Of a stretch of DNA of 64,000 nt, positions 55,386 through 64,000 are shown one piece after another. Within the stretch, counting starts at the first letter, position 1. Every line of letters starts with the position of its first letter. The DNA is from Lutibacter sp. A64. Lineage in GTDB: Bacteria; Bacteroidota; Bacteroidia; Flavobacteriales; Flavobacteriaceae. Both the position numbers and the translations under genes were made by a program. The DNA lies in assembly GCF_022429565.1 (NCBI RefSeq), contig NZ_CP092487.1, positions 2,250,001-2,314,000 of the forward strand. The letters are read 5' to 3'. The notes beneath the pieces were generated by a model. It was not told where the DNA came from, ran no database searches, and was given only the letters and a program-made list of their open reading frames with translations.

Positions 55386-55438
55386 TTGGTTTACCAAATT
55401 GGTTTACCAAATATATGCATATATTTTATATTTACAAA
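55386..55438 (-). promoter_or_regulatory. PL17-kdgF promoter with tandem TTGGTnnACCAA operators
   Basis: Two perfect palindromes TTGGTTTACCAA at 55386-55397 and 55399-55410. The -7 box TATATTTG (55415-55408, minus) is preceded at 19-nt spacing by a -33 TTTG (55438-55435), so this is the most complete promoter of the three. The transcript would have a leader of about 245 nt (55157-55400). That leader is AT-rich and does not resemble the susC leaders. The stretch 55439-55660 shows nothing I can name. Confidence 0.82.
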
Positions 55439-55660
55439 TATTTCTACTGAAAATTAACACATAGCAGTTCAATATTGATTTTTTAAAAAGACTTTAATTA
55501 TTTAATAAAAGCTAAAATATCATTATATAAATTAATATAGACTAAGAATTGTAGTAATTATTTATAATTTATAATTTAAAATTTATATAATTTGAAGTAA
55601 TAAATAGAAGGTTTTAGTTTTACTCTACTACGCTATAAAATATAAATACTTAATAAACCT

Positions 55661-58600
55661 CTATTTTTTATTAGTTGTAGTTTTATATTTTGAAGGTGTA
55701 ATTCCAAATTGTTTTTTAAAACTAACACTAAAGTATTTAACATCATTAAAACCAGCATCAAAAGCTGCTTGAGAAACGTTGTAATTGTTTTCGAGTAATA
55801 ATTTTGCAGCCTTATTTAATCGTACTCTTTTTACAAAATCGCTTACCGAAGCTCCTGTTACCGCCTTCACTTTTCTATAAAGAGATGATCTACTATACCC
55901 CAACTCTTTTGCTATTTCAGGAATTAACACATCACCACTAGTAGACTTATCGAGAACTAATTTTTCTAATTTAGCAAGAAATTTATCTTCAACATTTTCT
56001 TTCAATTGGTTTTGTTCTAAATTCTCTTTTTTAGATGTGCTATAAAATTGAATTAACTTCTTTCTATTCTGAAATAAACTCTCAATCTTAGCCATTAAAA
56101 AATTAGAATCGAAAGGTTTGGTAATATAATCATCTGCACCAATTTCTACACCTTCTAACCGATCGCTTTCACCTAATTTGGCCGTTAATAAGATAATTGG
56201 AACATGGCTCGTTTTTTCTGAATTTTTCAATTCTTTACATAAATTCATTCCAGATTTTTCTGGCATCATAATATCAGAAATTATTAAATCTGGTATTATT
56301 TCAAAGGCTTTTTCTACTCCTTCTTTTCCGTTTATTGCTGATATTACTTTAAAATTAACCGATAAAATTTCGCCTAAATAATTTATGATATCTAAATTAT
56401 CATCAACAATAAGAACAACCTTATCGTTTTTATTAAAGTTAAATTGTACTGGTTCATTATGCATTATATCTGTTTCGTCTATAAAAGGTTTTTGAATGAT
56501 AAAATTTCCAGATTCTACAAATTCTACATTTTTTATTTTAGAAAAATGTTCTTTATTTTTAAATAATTCTATCTTAAAACAAGACCCAACACCTATTTTG
56601 CTTTCTACCAATATTTCACCTTCATGTAAATCCATTAATTTTTTACACAAAGCCAATCCAATACCCGTACCTTCAATAGCATCAGCATTATCTTTATGGT
56701 AATATAAATTAAAAATAGAATCTAATGCTTCTTGTTTTATTCCTAAACCTGAATCGGCAATTTTAAGTAAAATAGTACCTGTAGTTTCTTGAATTGTAAT
56801 TTTAATTTCTCCGCCTTTTGGAGTATACTTAAATGCATTGGATAGCAAATTAAAAATTACAAGTTGTATTTTTTTATAATCGAACCAAGCGTAGTACTCT
56901 TTTTCAATTTCAATAATAAATTGAATTTCTTTTTGAACAGCATAAAATTCGAAATTACTTGAAATCTCTTTTAAGAAATGGGTGAAATTATACTTTCCTA
57001 TTTCTAAGTGATTGTGTTCTGTTTCAGATTTTCTAAATTCGAGCATTTTGTTTATAAGCTCTAACAAAATTTGAGAATTTCTTTTTATCAACTTTAACTT
57101 ACTTGTGTTTTTACCGTTTTTCTCCTCTCTCAATATATCTGAAATAGGTCCTAAAATTAAAGTTAATGGCGTTCTAAGCTCGTGTGAGAAATTTGTAAAA
57201 AACCGAAATCTCTCTTTATTTAAATCTTTTTCTTGTTCTCTTAAAATTTGAGTATAAAAAAGTGAGTTTTGCAGTTTAATTTGATTTGCATAATACTTTA
57301 AAACCACAAAAATTATAAATGAAATACTAATTATATACATTAAAACCGCTGGTAATGTTAACCAAAATGGTGGATTAATAATTATTTTAACCGTAGCTAT
57401 TTGTTGGTCTTTATTACCCACTTCGTGAGCTAACCTTACCTTAAAAACATATTCACCATGTGATAAATTTCTGTAGGTTGCAGATGTAGTAGCACCTACT
57501 TTATTCCAATGTGTATCGTAATTTTCTAAAATATATTCGTAGTTAATTCCTCTTGAACTTGGAAAGTTAAGTGCTGCATATTCAATTGTTATAACATCTT
57601 GATTATACGCCAACTCAATCTCTTTAACTTTAGAAAGACTTTGTTTTAAAGGCGTTTTATTAATTTCATTACTTACATTAATAGATGTATTAAATAATTT
57701 AAAATCTGTAAATATAATTTTTAAAGGATTGTAATCTTTATAAATTTCGTTCGGATAAAAAATATTTAAACCATTAAGCCCTCCAAAAACAGCATATCCA
57801 TTTTTAGACAAAAATCCTGAATTACCATTAAAAGATCCTACTCTAACTCCGTTTGCAGAAACAAAACTATCAAATTCTTCATCTTCTGTATTAAATAAAT
57901 TTACGCCATTATTGGTACTCAGTAATAATTTAGACTTGGATTCTACAACTATAGCTTTAACAGTATTATTTGAAAGTCCATTAGTCTCTGTATACTGTGT
58001 TACTTTCTTGGTTTTTAAATTAAAATGTATCAACCCTTTAAATCGTGTACCAATCCACAAATCCTCTTCAGAAACAAATTCAACATCAAACACAATATGT
58101 GCTTTTAAACTATCATATTCAGGATATGTTTCTATTTTATTTTTTTCATAATTAAACGACAAAATTCCAGTGCCAAAAGTCCCAATCCATAAATTGCCAT
58201 TTAAATCTTCCGTTATAGCTCTAATATCTAACCAACCTACTTCTGTTATAAAATTAAAATCATCGGTTTCTGGTTTATATAAATGTAAACCACCTCCATT
58301 GGTTCCAATCCAAATGCGTTGCTTACTATCTTCAAAAATTACACGAATATCATTACTATTTAAATTTTTATTTGAAAGTCCTTTCTTATAGTGTGTAAAT
58401 TTTGTTGATCCTGACTTTAACACGTTTAATCCACCGGCATACGTTCCAATCCATAAATTTCCATTACTATCAAAACAAGAACTCAAAATGGCATTATCGC
58501 TTATAGAAGTATTATCTAAAGGATTATGTAAAAACTTTTCTACATTATTTGTAAATGGATTAAATTTATACAAACCTCCGCCATCTGTACCTACCCAAAT

Positions 58601-59782
58601 ATTATTATTAGTATCTTCGCTAATTCCCCAAGTACTTTTGGTGCTAGACTTGCTGTTATCTTTAGCTAAGTTGTTATACAATCTTAAACTTTCTCCATTT
58701 GGGTTAACAACATTAACACCTAATAAATGAGTTCCTATCCAAATATTATCTTGATTGTCTTGATAAAAGGAACTTACCGAGCGATAATTGACACTATCAT
58801 CAAAACTATTTGGAAAGTAATTTACAAACGTATTTTTTTCTTTTTTTGAAAGAATTTCATTTCTTTTACCTTTTATAATACCCGAGTTTCGGGTACCTAA
58901 CCAAACAACACCTTCATTGTCTTCAAAAATGCTTAAAATATCGTTATCTGAAAATGAACGGCAATTTTCTAGATTAATTTTAAAATAAGCTTCGTTTTTA
59001 GTATTGTAAATTGTTAAGCCAGCATTTGTGCCAATCCATAAATAACCTTCTTTATCTAAATACAACGTATTAATTTCGCCTGATGAAGTAATTTCATCAA
59101 TTCCATAATTAAAATTTGTAACTTTTTTTGATTCTAAATTAATTTTATTAAGTCCTTTTTTCCAATTCCCCACCCATAAAATACTATCATTCTGTATTTG
59201 AAGTGATGAAATTAAATTAGAAGATATATCAAAGTTATTTTCTTGTTTATAGTTGTGGATAAATGTTCCATTTTTTAAAATATTAATACCTCCTCCATAC
59301 GTACCAACAACATACTCTCCATTACTTCTTTCAACCATAGTTGTAATGCTATTATGACTGAGCCCACTAATTCCATCAGCTAAATAAATTTCAAATATCT
59401 CTTTTACGGTATCAAACTTATTTAACCCTTGATCTGTCATAATCCACAAATCACCGTTACTATCAACAAACAATGATTGAATAAAATTATTAGAAATGGA
59501 ATTTTTATTCTCTATTGAATGCCTAAATGTTTTATAATTTTTACCATCAAATCTACACAACCCATCATTAGTTGCAATCCAAATATACCCAACAGAATCT
59601 TGGACAATAGAATTTATAATATTATTTGGCAACCCATCTTCTACAGTAATAGAATTGAATTTTAATTTAGGCGGTAGTTTATCTTGTGCAAATAAAGTTA
59701 CCCCAATAATTAAAAATACAATTAAAAGTATTTTTCTATTAATGTCTATAAAAAATGAATTAATAAATTTTGAACTATTCAA
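55661..59782 (-). CDS. Hybrid two-component system sensor/regulator (HTCS)
   Basis: A 1373-residue single-protein signalling system. After a signal/anchor (about 17-32) come periplasmic two-component propeller repeats (about 40-700, many of the form DLWIGTxGGGL), a Y_Y_Y domain (about 720-795) and a transmembrane helix (about 803-828). Cytoplasmic parts are HisKA with the phosphorylated His867 (NFSHELRTPLTLI), an HATPase with NLLSNAFKYTP and DSGLGI, a receiver with Asp1170 (IISDIMMPEKSG), and an AraC-type DNA-binding domain (about 1270-1365, GFNDVKYFSVSFKKQFGITPSKYK split at its turn). It senses an imported oligosaccharide and activates a utilisation locus. Divergent placement against the SusE/F-SusC genes points to those as targets. 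Confidence 0.93.
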   Translation of the reverse strand: MNSSKFINSFFIDINRKILLIVFLIIGVTLFAQDKLPPKLKFNSITVEDGLPNNIINSIVQDSVGYIWIATNDGLCRFDGKNYKTFRHSIENKNSISNNFIQSLFVDSNGDLWIMTDQGLNKFDTVKEIFEIYLADGISGLSHNSITTMVERSNGEYVVGTYGGGINILKNGTFIHNYKQENNFDISSNLISSLQIQNDSILWVGNWKKGLNKINLESKKVTNFNYGIDEITSSGEINTLYLDKEGYLWIGTNAGLTIYNTKNEAYFKINLENCRSFSDNDILSIFEDNEGVVWLGTRNSGIIKGKRNEILSKKEKNTFVNYFPNSFDDSVNYRSVSSFYQDNQDNIWIGTHLLGVNVVNPNGESLRLYNNLAKDNSKSSTKSTWGISEDTNNNIWVGTDGGGLYKFNPFTNNVEKFLHNPLDNTSISDNAILSSCFDSNGNLWIGTYAGGLNVLKSGSTKFTHYKKGLSNKNLNSNDIRVIFEDSKQRIWIGTNGGGLHLYKPETDDFNFITEVGWLDIRAITEDLNGNLWIGTFGTGILSFNYEKNKIETYPEYDSLKAHIVFDVEFVSEEDLWIGTRFKGLIHFNLKTKKVTQYTETNGLSNNTVKAIVVESKSKLLLSTNNGVNLFNTEDEEFDSFVSANGVRVGSFNGNSGFLSKNGYAVFGGLNGLNIFYPNEIYKDYNPLKIIFTDFKLFNTSINVSNEINKTPLKQSLSKVKEIELAYNQDVITIEYAALNFPSSRGINYEYILENYDTHWNKVGATTSATYRNLSHGEYVFKVRLAHEVGNKDQQIATVKIIINPPFWLTLPAVLMYIISISFIIFVVLKYYANQIKLQNSLFYTQILREQEKDLNKERFRFFTNFSHELRTPLTLILGPISDILREEKNGKNTSKLKLIKRNSQILLELINKMLEFRKSETEHNHLEIGKYNFTHFLKEISSNFEFYAVQKEIQFIIEIEKEYYAWFDYKKIQLVIFNLLSNAFKYTPKGGEIKITIQETTGTILLKIADSGLGIKQEALDSIFNLYYHKDNADAIEGTGIGLALCKKLMDLHEGEILVESKIGVGSCFKIELFKNKEHFSKIKNVEFVESGNFIIQKPFIDETDIMHNEPVQFNFNKNDKVVLIVDDNLDIINYLGEILSVNFKVISAINGKEGVEKAFEIIPDLIISDIMMPEKSGMNLCKELKNSEKTSHVPIILLTAKLGESDRLEGVEIGADDYITKPFDSNFLMAKIESLFQNRKKLIQFYSTSKKENLEQNQLKENVEDKFLAKLEKLVLDKSTSGDVLIPEIAKELGYSRSSLYRKVKAVTGASVSDFVKRVRLNKAAKLLLENNYNVSQAAFDAGFNDVKYFSVSFKKQFGITPSKYKTTTNKK

Positions 59783-59807
59783 TATCTCAATTTTTAATTA
59801 AAAAAAA

Positions 59808-59836
59808 CAAATCTAATTCAATAATAACAATTTCAA
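59808..59836 (-). promoter_or_regulatory. Promoter of the HTCS gene
   Basis: On the minus strand, TTG (59836-59834), an 18-nt spacer and TAGATTTG (59815-59808) match the flavobacterial TTG-N17-23-TAnnTTTG pattern. The transcript would start about 20 nt ahead of the ATG at 59782. Confidence 0.6.
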
Positions 59837-59844
59837 CCTTATAA

Positions 59845-59877
59845 TTGAAAATTTGAGCAAATAGCACCTTATATTTG
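59845..59877 (+). promoter_or_regulatory. Promoter of the SusE/F-like gene
   Basis: On the plus strand, TTG (59845-59847), a 22-nt spacer and TATATTTG (59870-59877) match TTG-N17-23-TAnnTTTG. The -7 box overlaps the second unit of the tandem repeat. The leader would be about 70 nt. Confidence 0.55.
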
Positions 59878-59896
59878 AGCAAATTTTACACCTTAT
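59851..59896 (+). repeat. Tandem repeat in the divergent HTCS/SusE-like promoter, candidate HTCS site
   Basis: Each unit contains the palindrome ATTTGAGCAAAT (59851-59862 and 59873-59884, 22 bp apart) followed by CACCTTAT (59865-59872 and 59889-59896). A weaker AACCTTAT lies at 59835-59842. A 22-bp period puts both units on the same face of the helix. AraC-type domains of HTCS proteins commonly bind direct repeats near their target promoter. Confidence 0.55.
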
Positions 59897-59954
59897 TCAA
59901 GCTATACTATCGGTAATTTTATCCTATTAAATTTCTAAACCAAAATTTTTAAAA

Positions 59955-61334
59955 ATGACTAGTAAACTATTTTTTCGGATAATTTTATCCACAGTATTAT
60001 TTTCATTTTTTATTTTTACATCATGCGATGATGATGACGAAATAAATGATGCTACAAACCCTAACATTTCTAATTTAACAACAGCTATTAGTTCAGCTCC
60101 CGGATTAGAATTTGTTTTTGAAGGAACCATTTCTGATGATAATGGTATAGAAAATATAAACATTAACTACGATAATTGGTACCTAGATAAATATATTACT
60201 TTTGACAACCCTCTAAAAGAGTATAACTTAAATTATAAGTTTTTAGTGCCTGCTGAAGAACAAGCAAACAGTTCTCACACCTTAAAAATTTCAGCTACAG
60301 ATGTAGGAGGAAACGTAAGCACTTATGATGTTGTTGTTACTTTAGATTACGACACTACTTTACCAGTAATAACATTTACATCGCCAATTAGTGGCACTTC
60401 TAGCACCGTTGGTGACCTAGTTGATTTAAATATAAATTTTTCTGATAATAAAGCACTTGACTCTGTTATTGTAATGAATGAAAGTTTAAACTATGAGGTT
60501 AAACTAAAAATGCCAGAAAACACTCTAAACTATAACTTTACAGATTCAATTGAAATACCTTTAACAGATATATCTGGGGCAATTGAGTTTACTGCTATCG
60601 GTATTGATAAAACTGGAAATACAAACGCAACTTATTCTACAGTTCTTGTTGGAGCAAAAGATGAAATATTTAATATGTATGCAGTTGGAGGTTCTACCTG
60701 GTATGGATGGGATCCTAGCAAAGCAACTGAAATGTGGAAAAACCCAGATAATAATGATTGGTTTGTTATAGAATATTACTACACAGTAGGTAATGGAATA
60801 AAATTTATAGGTCAATTAGATTGGGAACCTAACAATTGGGGAACTGATCCTAATGACAACTCTAAAATTATAAACTCACAAAGTAGTGGTACTATTGAAT
60901 TTGCTGAAGATGGCTATTACCATGTAGAGTTTAATCCATATACATTAGAATATACCTATGAAAAAATGGAAGTAGACGTAGATGTTAAAGAAAACATGTA
61001 CTTAATGGGTAATGGATTTGCTGGCTACGATTTAGATTGGAACCCTGCAGATGCTATTCCAATGGAAAAAGATAGCAACGGAAATCCTTATGTTTTTACA
61101 ATCAATATTGAAATTACAGAAGATACTTCATTAAAATTTATTGGACAAACAGATGGTTGGGGACCATTTGATTGTGGCTTTGAAGTTGGTGGTGAAACAA
61201 TAATACCCGTAAATTATGTTAAATGTAAATCTGGAGATGGGTCACAAGATTTAAAATTTAAAGATCAAGCGGGTACATACACCGTCACATTCGATTACTT
61301 TTTACTAAGAGCAACAATTCACGAATATAATTAA
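59955..61334 (+). CDS. SusE/F-like surface lipoprotein
   Basis: A 459-residue lipoprotein with Cys24 (FTSC) followed by DDDDE, a textbook surface-export signal. Two Ig-like sandwiches (about 35-130 and 133-228) precede two SusE/F-type binding modules (about 233-338, starting FNMYAVGGSTWYGWDP, and about 347-459, starting MYLMGNGFAGYDLDWNP). Each module has the tryptophans and the GIKFIGQ/LKFIGQ core typical of starch-binding SusE/F domains. The glycan is unknown. Unusually, it comes before SusC rather than after SusD. Transcription starts from a divergent promoter shared with the HTCS. Confidence 0.82.
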   Translation: MTSKLFFRIILSTVLFSFFIFTSCDDDDEINDATNPNISNLTTAISSAPGLEFVFEGTISDDNGIENININYDNWYLDKYITFDNPLKEYNLNYKFLVPAEEQANSSHTLKISATDVGGNVSTYDVVVTLDYDTTLPVITFTSPISGTSSTVGDLVDLNINFSDNKALDSVIVMNESLNYEVKLKMPENTLNYNFTDSIEIPLTDISGAIEFTAIGIDKTGNTNATYSTVLVGAKDEIFNMYAVGGSTWYGWDPSKATEMWKNPDNNDWFVIEYYYTVGNGIKFIGQLDWEPNNWGTDPNDNSKIINSQSSGTIEFAEDGYYHVEFNPYTLEYTYEKMEVDVDVKENMYLMGNGFAGYDLDWNPADAIPMEKDSNGNPYVFTINIEITEDTSLKFIGQTDGWGPFDCGFEVGGETIIPVNYVKCKSGDGSQDLKFKDQAGTYTVTFDYFLLRATIHEYN

Positions 61335-61346
61335 GTTTTAGTATTT

Positions 61347-61381
61347 ATACCACGAAAAACAATTAGTGTTTTTCGTGGTAT
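61347..61381 (+). terminator. Perfect 15-bp hairpin between the SusE/F-like and SusC genes
   Basis: ATACCACGAAAAACA (61347-61361) and TGTTTTTCGTGGTAT (61367-61381) pair perfectly around a 5-nt loop, starting 12 nt after the stop. No T run follows on the plus strand, so termination may be partial. It could set a ratio between the lipoprotein and the downstream SusC. Confidence 0.6.
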
Positions 61382-61420
61382 TCAAAAAAACAAACACACA
61401 TTAAATTAAACCATAAATTT

Positions 61421-64000
61421 ATGAAGCTAATGAGAACATTCACTTCTTTAATTTTGAGCATATTTTTACTTGTAGGAGGAACAATATTCGCTCAACAAAA
61501 ACAAATAACCGGAACAGTAACTTCAAGTGGAGAACCAATGCCTGGTGTATCCATTTTAGTAAAAGGAACCTCTACTGGAGTTTCAACTGATTTTGATGGA
61601 AATTATACTATTTCTGCAAATAACACAGACACTTTAATCTTTTCGTATATAGGTTTTTTACCTCAAGAAATTGTTGTAGCAAACACATCAACTATAGATG
61701 TTGATTTAATTGCTAGTACAGAACAATTAGATGAAGTTGTATTAATTGGATACGGATCCGTAAAAAAGAAAGATTTAACAAGTGCCATTTCAACCGTAAA
61801 AGGTGAAGAACTCTCAAAAAGGGTTGTTTCCAACATTCAAGATGCCTTAGCTGGTCAATTACCAGGTGTTCAGGTTTCTTCAAGTGGTGGTAAACCAGGA
61901 GCTTCTTCTTCAATAACTATTCGTGGTATTTCAACACTTGGAGACAATACTCCTTTATATGTTGTAGATGATGTGCCTTTAGATGATATTAACTTTTTAT
62001 CTCCTCAAGACATTGAAAGTGTTCAAGTTTTAAAAGATGCATCTGCGTCGGCTATTTTTGGTTCTAGAGCTTCAAATGGAGTTATAATAATTAGAACAAA
62101 ACAAGCTAAAACAAATAAAGTAATTGTTTCTTTTGATGCATATACAGGTATACAGTCTGTAGCAAAAGATCCTAGTTTAGCAAACGCTACTGAATATGCT
62201 AAAATTTTAAATGCTGCAAGTTTAAATGATGGAGGTAGTTTAATTTATTCTGATCCTGAATCTTTAGGAAACGGCACTAATTGGTGGAATGAAATTACTC
62301 AAAACACACCAATCTATAACGCAAACTTATCAATTGCAAAAGCTACTGAAGATATTAAAATATCATCAAGTATTTCTTACCAAGATCAAGAAGGAATTAT
62401 AAAAGGAAGTGACTTTAATAGAGTAACGGCACGTTTAAATACAGAATATAAATTAAACGATAAAGTTACAATTGGAGAAAACTTTACGTTTGCAAACTCA
62501 AAAACTAAAAATGGTCCAGATTTAGTTTGGAATGCACATAGATTAGAGCCTGTTACAAACCCATACTTAGCAGATTATGAAATAGACGGCTTAAATGAGT
62601 ATAGTATTTTTTCGCCAACTATTACAGACGTACCAAATGCATTAGGACAATTAGCTAGATCTTATAACGATACTGAATACTCTAGAGCAGTTGGAAACTT
62701 CTATGTAAATTGGGAAGCAATTGAAGGTCTTACTTTTAAATCTCAATTTAGCGTTTATTATAGTTCTTGGGAAAATAATTGGTTTTCACCAAACTACTAT
62801 ATAGAAGAAAACGATAAGCTAGAAGTAAACTCTGTAGGAAGAACACACAATAACAAGCTAAATACAACTTGGAATAACACCGTTAATTACCAAAAAGAAA
62901 TAGACGATCATAGCATTAACCTTTTAGGTGGTGTAATTTTAGAATCTCAAACAGAAAAAACATTAAGTGGTACAGGAGAAAATATTCCTAGTAACCATGA
63001 AGATTTAAGATATCTTGATGCAGCAACTGAAGGATTTTTTACCACTGGAAATAATGAAAAGTACAGTTTAATATCGTACATAGGACGTGGAAATTACTCT
63101 TACAAAAGTAAATATCTATTAACTGCAACTGTAAGAGCTGATGGATCAAGCCTTTTCCCTGACGGCAACAAATGGGGAGTATTCCCTTCAGTATCTGCTG
63201 CCTGGGTTACTTCTGATGAAGATTTTATGCAAAATGTATCTTGGATTAGTTCATTAAAAACTCGTGTAGGATGGGGACAAATTGGAAATGACAACAGAAA
63301 TTCTATTCCAATTAACGCAAGGCTAACAACTATTGGTAATGAATACTATACTTTAGGAGATGACCAACAAGTTATATTAGGAACAGCACCTGCAAACGTA
63401 GGGAATCCATCTATTGAATGGGAAACTGTTGAAGATATGAACTTTGGTATTGACTTAGGTTTATTTAATAGTAGTTTAAATATAAATTTTGATATTTATA
63501 AAAGAACTACACACGATATGTTAATGGCAAAAAGTATTCCTGCTTACCTAGGTTCTGGTTACGATGCGCAATGGGCTAATATTGGTAGTTTCGAAACAAA
63601 AGGTGTTGATTTAGGTATTACTTATAAAAAACAAATCAATAAATTAAAAACTGCATTTACGCTAAACTTATCAAGTTATGATGCAACTGTAGTTGAATTA
63701 GCTGATGGAGAAGCTATTTGGAATGGAAATCACCAACGTTTAAATAGCTTAACTTATACTGCAGAAGGTCAAACTCCTGGATTATTTTATGGATTTGTAA
63801 CTGATGGAATTTTTCAAAATGAAACAGAAATTAATAGCCATTCAGATAACGCTGGAAATATTATTCAACCATATGCACAACCAGGTGATTTTAGATTTAA
63901 AGATTTAAATGGTGATGGAACATTAGACGATGATGACAGACAAGTTATTGGAGACCCAACTCCAGATTTTTCATTCGGATTTAATATGCAATTTAACTAC
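61421..64000 (+). CDS. SusC/RagA-type TonB-dependent transporter, cut by the right edge
   Basis: 860 codons of an outer membrane receptor are present, open to the last base. The ATG at 61421 starts a signal peptide ending TIFAQ. Then come a carboxypeptidase-D-like domain with GVSTDFDGNYTI, a TonB box region LDEVVLIGYGSVKK, and a plug with SSGGKPGASSSITIRG and FGSRASNGVIIIRT. The barrel runs on to FKDLNGDGTLDDDDRQVIGDPTPDF at the edge, so about 150 residues are missing. It belongs to the HTCS-controlled third locus. A SusD gene is expected just beyond the window. Confidence 0.93.
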   Translation, partial: MKLMRTFTSLILSIFLLVGGTIFAQQKQITGTVTSSGEPMPGVSILVKGTSTGVSTDFDGNYTISANNTDTLIFSYIGFLPQEIVVANTSTIDVDLIASTEQLDEVVLIGYGSVKKKDLTSAISTVKGEELSKRVVSNIQDALAGQLPGVQVSSSGGKPGASSSITIRGISTLGDNTPLYVVDDVPLDDINFLSPQDIESVQVLKDASASAIFGSRASNGVIIIRTKQAKTNKVIVSFDAYTGIQSVAKDPSLANATEYAKILNAASLNDGGSLIYSDPESLGNGTNWWNEITQNTPIYNANLSIAKATEDIKISSSISYQDQEGIIKGSDFNRVTARLNTEYKLNDKVTIGENFTFANSKTKNGPDLVWNAHRLEPVTNPYLADYEIDGLNEYSIFSPTITDVPNALGQLARSYNDTEYSRAVGNFYVNWEAIEGLTFKSQFSVYYSSWENNWFSPNYYIEENDKLEVNSVGRTHNNKLNTTWNNTVNYQKEIDDHSINLLGGVILESQTEKTLSGTGENIPSNHEDLRYLDAATEGFFTTGNNEKYSLISYIGRGNYSYKSKYLLTATVRADGSSLFPDGNKWGVFPSVSAAWVTSDEDFMQNVSWISSLKTRVGWGQIGNDNRNSIPINARLTTIGNEYYTLGDDQQVILGTAPANVGNPSIEWETVEDMNFGIDLGLFNSSLNINFDIYKRTTHDMLMAKSIPAYLGSGYDAQWANIGSFETKGVDLGITYKKQINKLKTAFTLNLSSYDATVVELADGEAIWNGNHQRLNSLTYTAEGQTPGLFYGFVTDGIFQNETEINSHSDNAGNIIQPYAQPGDFRFKDLNGDGTLDDDDRQVIGDPTPDFSFGFNMQFNY

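Noticed and set aside
57912..58730. Several 73-80 codon plus-strand frames
   Set aside because: They are antisense to the repeated propeller blades of the HTCS, which produce recurrent open shadow frames.
59927..60163. A 78-codon minus-strand frame at the start of the SusE/F-like gene
   Set aside because: It is antisense to a clear lipoprotein signal and would block the divergent promoter.
1..64000. Signs of a mobile island such as integrase, tRNA attachment site or insertion sequences
   Set aside because: No transposase, integrase or tRNA is visible, and base composition looks even throughout.

Overview
The window comes from an AT-rich marine Bacteroidota genome, most likely a Flavobacteriaceae member that feeds on brown-alga or diatom glycans. 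The evidence is four SusC-type receptors and three SusD-type lipoproteins, many lipoboxes followed by acidic residues (the surface-export signature), a C-terminal type IX secretion sorting domain, promoters of the TAnnTTTG type and no Shine-Dalgarno dependence. I see no rRNA, tRNA, CRISPR array, transposase or phage gene. Almost everything is polysaccharide utilisation machinery, in three blocks.

Block 1 (1-23201, all minus strand) is a beta-glucan (laminarin) locus. A membrane-spanning beta-propeller/LuxR regulator (20388-23201) is followed by a SusC/SusD pair, a small surface lipoprotein, GH16 laminarinase, GH30, a sugar MFS transporter and a GH158-like endo-beta-1,3-glucanase. A strong terminator follows. 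Then come a signal-less 1152-residue protein with GH94/GH149/GH161-like phosphorylase signatures, a GH5, a secreted nucleoside-hydrolase-fold protein, a GH43 and a GH3 cut by the window edge. This set could cut beta-1,3 chains and beta-1,6 branches outside, import sugars, and perhaps phosphorolyse them in the cytoplasm.

Block 2 (23340-55156, all minus strand) is a large alginate locus. It holds two SusC/SusD pairs, two surface glycan-binding lipoproteins, two PL7 lyases (one a multidomain type IX cargo), PL6, PL17 and another heparinase-fold lyase. The cytoplasmic route is complete: ExuT-like MFS transporter, KdgF, SDR-family DEH reductase, KDG kinase and KDPG aldolase. It also has a phosphofructokinase with pyrophosphate-type active-site residues, a secreted bicupin lipoprotein and a GntR/FadR-family repressor. 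Three promoters in this block (at about 46.08, 52.34 and 55.40 kb) carry the same design: a TATATTTG -7 box whose end overlaps two tandem 12-bp palindromes of the TTGGTnnACCAA type, 13 bp apart. This is the operator class of ExuR/UxuR-like FadR-family repressors, so the local GntR protein is the obvious candidate. The two susC promoters also share a far-upstream palindrome and a roughly 320-nt conserved leader with a hairpin.

Block 3 (55661-64000) is the start of another utilisation locus. A hybrid two-component regulator (minus) faces a SusE/F-like lipoprotein and a SusC receptor cut by the right edge (plus). The 172-bp divergent promoter carries a near-perfect tandem repeat that is a candidate binding site. 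The target glycan cannot be told from this window.
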